DNA from: Selenomonas sp.
GTDB lineage: Bacteria > Bacillota > Negativicutes > Selenomonadales > Selenomonadaceae
Assembly (NCBI GenBank): GCA_003518745.1
Contig: DOYB01000010.1
Coordinates: 1-7,368 of the forward strand
Direction: 5' to 3'
Length of the DNA stretch: 7,368 nucleotides
Within the stretch, counting starts at the first letter, position 1; each line of letters opens with the position of its first letter. Under the pieces are notes generated by a model. It saw nothing but the letters and a program-made list of their open reading frames with translations. It ran no database searches and had not been told where the DNA came from. This document shows positions 5,293-7,368 of this stretch, piece after piece. The translations under genes were made by a program, and so were the position numbers.

Positions 5293-5763
5293 TTGGCCAT
5301 TGAAGTAGGCAGTGTCGTGGAAGGTGTTGTAACAGGCATCACTAATTTCGGTGCTTTCGTTGAGTTGCCAGAGGGGAAGGTTGGACTTATTCACATATCT
5401 GAGGTTGCTAACGTATATGTTAGGGACGTGCACGACTTTCTGCATGAAAAGGATAAGGTCAAGGTCAAGGTTTTAGGTGTTGATCCTAAGGGGAAGATTG
5501 GGCTTTCCATAAAGCAGGTGCAGGATGCGAGATCGGAGGCTCAATCAAGTGGAGATGCTCAGCCGCCTGTTGGCCGTCCTGCGCCAAGAGCAGGCTTTGA
5601 CAATTCAAGGAACTTTCGTAAACCGAGTCGTTTTGCGCCCGGTCCGGCATCCTTCGAGGATAAGTTGTCCAAATTCCTCAAGGATAGCGATGAGCGTTTG
5701 ACAGATTTGCGCAGGAAGACCGACTCCAAACGTGGAGGCCGCGGTTCCCGCAGATCCGGATAA
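5293..5763 (+). CDS. S1-domain RNA-binding protein (YabR/GSP13-type)
   Basis: A 156-residue protein starting at TTG 5293, with GGGGAGGAAG at 5276-5285 upstream (about 10 nt from the GGAGG core). Residues 1-75 form one S1/OB-fold RNA-binding domain: the VGSVVEGVVTGITNFGAFVEL opening spans 5-25, then GLIHISEVAN (31-40), the alternating KVKVKV strand (55-60) and GKIGLSIKQV (67-76). A disordered Pro/Ser/Gly/Arg linker follows (about 80-118). The C-terminus (about 119-156) has a short acidic/basic helix, FEDKLSKFLKDSDERL, and an Arg/Gly tail. Similar basic tails are common in Firmicutes homologues downstream of divIC. The expected role is binding RNA, possibly on the ribosome; the precise function is not settled for this family. 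It ends 7 nt before a perfect hairpin (5771-5796). Confidence 0.93.
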   Translation: MAIEVGSVVEGVVTGITNFGAFVELPEGKVGLIHISEVANVYVRDVHDFLHEKDKVKVKVLGVDPKGKIGLSIKQVQDARSEAQSSGDAQPPVGRPAPRAGFDNSRNFRKPSRFAPGPASFEDKLSKFLKDSDERLTDLRRKTDSKRGGRGSRRSG

Positions 5764-5770
5764 GTGATTG

Positions 5771-5796
5771 AAAAGCACTCTCTTTGGAGTGCTTTT
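5771..5796 (+). terminator. Perfect hairpin between the S1 gene and tilS, probable intrinsic terminator
   Basis: AAAAGCACTC (5771-5780) pairs perfectly with GAGTGCTTTT (5787-5796) around a 6-nt loop. The 3' arm ends in TTTT, and TTTTT follows at 5801-5805 after GTGG. The A/T symmetry means it could also act weakly on the opposite strand. It ends 28 nt before the tilS start. Confidence 0.75.
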
Positions 5797-5824
5797 GTGG
5801 TTTTTAGAAAATGGAAAGAATGCG

Positions 5825-7198
5825 ATGAGTGGATTGGATCTGCTGCAGGATATGGAGCTCGTCTGCGGCAAGAATGGTCTCTTTGCTCCCGGGGCAGGCA
5901 TAGTGATTGCCTGTTCAGGGGGTGTGGATTCAGTCGTGCTGACACATCTCCTGAAAAGACTCAGCAAGCCCTGGGGTCTTCGACTGTGTATCGCGCATTT
6001 TGAGCATGGGATTCGAGGCAGCGATTCCGTGGAGGACGCGGATTTCGTGAAGCGTATTGCGGGCGAATGGAATATTCCCTTTCGTATGGAATCGAGGAAT
6101 GTGCCGGAATATGCGGCGGGAAAGCATTTATCCATTGAGACCGCGGCCCGTGAGCTTCGATACGGATTTTTGCGGAGGGTGCGCAGTGAGCTTGGCTACG
6201 ATGTCATTGCTCTGGCGCATCACGCGGATGATCAGGCGGAAACCGTGTTGATGCGCATTATCCGCGGGACAGGAGTTAGAGGGCTTTCTGCCATGAGGTT
6301 CAGGCAGGGGGAGCTGGTCAGGCCATTGCTTTCCTTCAGAAAAGAGGCCATAAGGGCATATTGTGAGGCTCAGGGACTATGTTACAGGGAGGACGTGACT
6401 AATGCCATCCCGGACGTAATGCGGAACCGGATTAGATTGGAGCTCCTTCCGAAGCTGAGGGAGGAATACAATCCGGCCATTGATGAGGCTCTTTGCCAGA
6501 TGACCATGATGGCTGCTGAAACCGATGATTTCCTAAGGGAAGAAGTGGACAGGGCATGGCCGGAGGCAGTACGCGTCAGGGCTTGTCCGGAACTTTCCAG
6601 GGAGGCCCTCATAAAGCTCCATCCGGCAGTCCAGAGAGTAGTCCTGAGAAGATATTTACAGCAGGTCTTCGGTGATATCCGGGATTTAGGCTTTCTCCAC
6701 TACGATTCATTGAGGCACCTGCTGCTGAAGGGGCAATCCGGTGCCATGATGGAACTGCCCCATAGCAGAAAGGTGGGGCTTTCCTACGGATGGCTTCGCC
6801 CCATTTCAACGGATGAGGCTGTTTTTCCAACATATTCAATAAATATTCCCGGAAATACGGAACTGCCTGAATACGGGATGAAGCTGGCAGCCGAGCTGCG
6901 TACGTCAAAGCCGGAAACGACAACCCCCGCGGAATTCTATTGTGATTTTGACCGATTAACGGAAATGCCTGTGGTGAGAACCAGACTTCCGGGGGACAGG
7001 ATAACAACGACCGGTGGAACCAAGAAGCTGAAGGATTATTTCATGGATATCAAGCTGGAGCGGCAGCAGCGGGACAGGCAGCCGATTCTGGCGTGCGGCC
7101 ACAATGTGCTTTGGGTCATTGGCCATAGGCGCGGCGCGCAGTTTCAGCCTGATGAAAATACGAAGAATGTGCTTTTGTTTAGAATAATATTTCCTTAA
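5825..7198 (+). CDS. tilS: tRNA(Ile)-lysidine synthase
   Basis: Uses ATP and lysine to convert C34 of the CAU-anticodon tRNA-Ile2 to lysidine, changing its decoding from AUG to AUA; essential in most bacteria. The 457-residue product has the N-terminal PP-loop ATPase motif SGGVDS (31-36), followed by HFEHGIRG (58-65). The HHADDQAET motif (132-140) and RGTGVRGLSAM (147-157) come next, then MRNRIRLELLPKL (199-211). A middle helical domain (about 212-320) precedes the C-terminal TilS domain with RTRLPGDRI (385-393), KKLKDYFMD (400-408) and VLWVIGHRRG (428-437). Length and motifs are complete. ATG 5825 is preferred, with a GGAAAGA at 5813-5819. The frame is open to TTG 5768, but that would run through the hairpin at 5771-5796 and add 19 atypical residues. 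hpt follows 30 nt later, the usual arrangement. Confidence 0.97.
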   Translation: MSGLDLLQDMELVCGKNGLFAPGAGIVIACSGGVDSVVLTHLLKRLSKPWGLRLCIAHFEHGIRGSDSVEDADFVKRIAGEWNIPFRMESRNVPEYAAGKHLSIETAARELRYGFLRRVRSELGYDVIALAHHADDQAETVLMRIIRGTGVRGLSAMRFRQGELVRPLLSFRKEAIRAYCEAQGLCYREDVTNAIPDVMRNRIRLELLPKLREEYNPAIDEALCQMTMMAAETDDFLREEVDRAWPEAVRVRACPELSREALIKLHPAVQRVVLRRYLQQVFGDIRDLGFLHYDSLRHLLLKGQSGAMMELPHSRKVGLSYGWLRPISTDEAVFPTYSINIPGNTELPEYGMKLAAELRTSKPETTTPAEFYCDFDRLTEMPVVRTRLPGDRITTTGGTKKLKDYFMDIKLERQQRDRQPILACGHNVLWVIGHRRGAQFQPDENTKNVLLFRIIFP

Positions 7199-7228
7199 TA
7201 TTCACGTGCAGAGAAGGAGTAAGTTGCC

Positions 7229-7368
7229 ATGATGGGGGATAATATCGGGAAAATCTTTTTTACTGAGGAACAGATCCAGAACCGGGTAAAGGAGCTTGGG
7301 GCGCAGATTACCGCGGATTACAGCGGCTGTAATGAAGGCATTTTCTGTGTAGGCATACTTAAGGGTGC
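7229..7368 (+). CDS. hpt: Hypoxanthine (guanine) phosphoribosyltransferase, N-terminal part, 3' truncated by window edge
   Basis: The first 46 residues are visible from ATG 7229, with AGAAGGAG (7212-7219) 9 nt upstream; the next codon is also ATG. The segment KIFFTEEQIQNRVKELGAQI, then ADYSGC and CVGILKG, matches the start of Hpt/HprT enzymes. There a helix is followed by the first core beta strand and the LKG loop that binds pyrophosphate. The enzyme salvages hypoxanthine and guanine to IMP and GMP using PRPP. The PRPP-binding motif and the rest lie beyond the window. Position directly after tilS is the conserved Firmicutes order, in which ftsH usually comes next. Truncation is only due to the window edge. 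Confidence 0.93.
   Translation, partial: MMGDNIGKIFFTEEQIQNRVKELGAQITADYSGCNEGIFCVGILKG

Noticed and set aside
5456..5475. AAGGTC tandem repeat (three near-identical hexamers)
   Set aside because: It encodes the alternating Lys-Val strand of the S1 domain and is explained by the protein.
5783..5810. Weak promoter TTTGGA / TAGAAA before tilS
   Set aside because: Both boxes are poor, and they overlap the hairpin's 3' arm; not better than chance in A/T-rich DNA.
5768..5824. N-terminal extension of tilS to TTG 5768
   Set aside because: The added residues are encoded by the terminator hairpin, are not typical of TilS, and lack a ribosome-binding site.
5605..6135. Long minus-strand open frame of 176 codons opposite the S1 gene and tilS
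   Set aside because: It overlaps two well-supported conserved genes, crosses the hairpin at 5771-5796, and its translation shows no recognisable domain. The same applies to minus-strand frames at 3362-3823 and 6609-7007.

Overview
The window is a gene-dense bacterial chromosome segment with every supported gene on the + strand. It looks like a Firmicutes-type genome. The order divIC/ftsB - S1-domain protein - tilS - hpt is the conserved divIC-yabR-(spoIIE)-tilS-hprT block of Bacilli and Clostridia, here with no spoIIE between the S1 gene and tilS, which fits a non-sporulating lineage. Balanced base composition by eye, the HU sequence and the non-ATG starts with strong Shine-Dalgarno sites suggest a Selenomonas-like Negativicute. 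That placement is inference; no 16S or database search was possible.

Layout. Positions 1-217 hold the C-terminal end of a GGDEF (diguanylate cyclase) domain protein. It is followed at 233-646 by a small zinc-ribbon membrane protein and at 677-1792 by tgt (tRNA-guanine transglycosylase), closely spaced and probably cotranscribed. A T-tract-rich intergenic stretch (1793-1938) carries a good promoter and a leader hairpin for an HU-family nucleoid protein (1939-2214), which ends in a textbook intrinsic terminator (2268-2295). Next come a short-chain dehydrogenase/reductase (2321-3082) and an MGDG-synthase/UgtP-like GT28 glycosyltransferase (3128-4246), probably one transcription unit ending in an imperfect terminator-like hairpin. 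A standalone cytoplasmic protein made of two copies of a CxxC-x29-CxxC zinc-ribbon module follows (4383-4856). A strong promoter embedded in a palindrome (4889-4926) then drives divIC/ftsB (4955-5245) and an S1 RNA-binding protein (5293-5763). A perfect 10-bp hairpin (5771-5796) separates these from tilS (5825-7198) and the beginning of hpt (7229 to the window end).

How the genes fit together. Most are housekeeping functions: wobble-base tRNA modification (Tgt for queuosine, TilS for lysidine), nucleoid structure (HU), division (DivIC/FtsB), RNA binding (S1), purine salvage (Hpt) and probably membrane glycolipid synthesis (GT28). The least explained parts are the two zinc-ribbon proteins, especially the one with an exact 87-residue internal duplication, and two regulatory architectures: helically phased T-tracts in front of the HU gene and a palindrome over the -10 box of the divIC promoter. 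I see no mobile element, CRISPR array, tRNA or rRNA. I also see nothing that clearly amounts to a new defence or mobile system; the window is largely conserved core genome.
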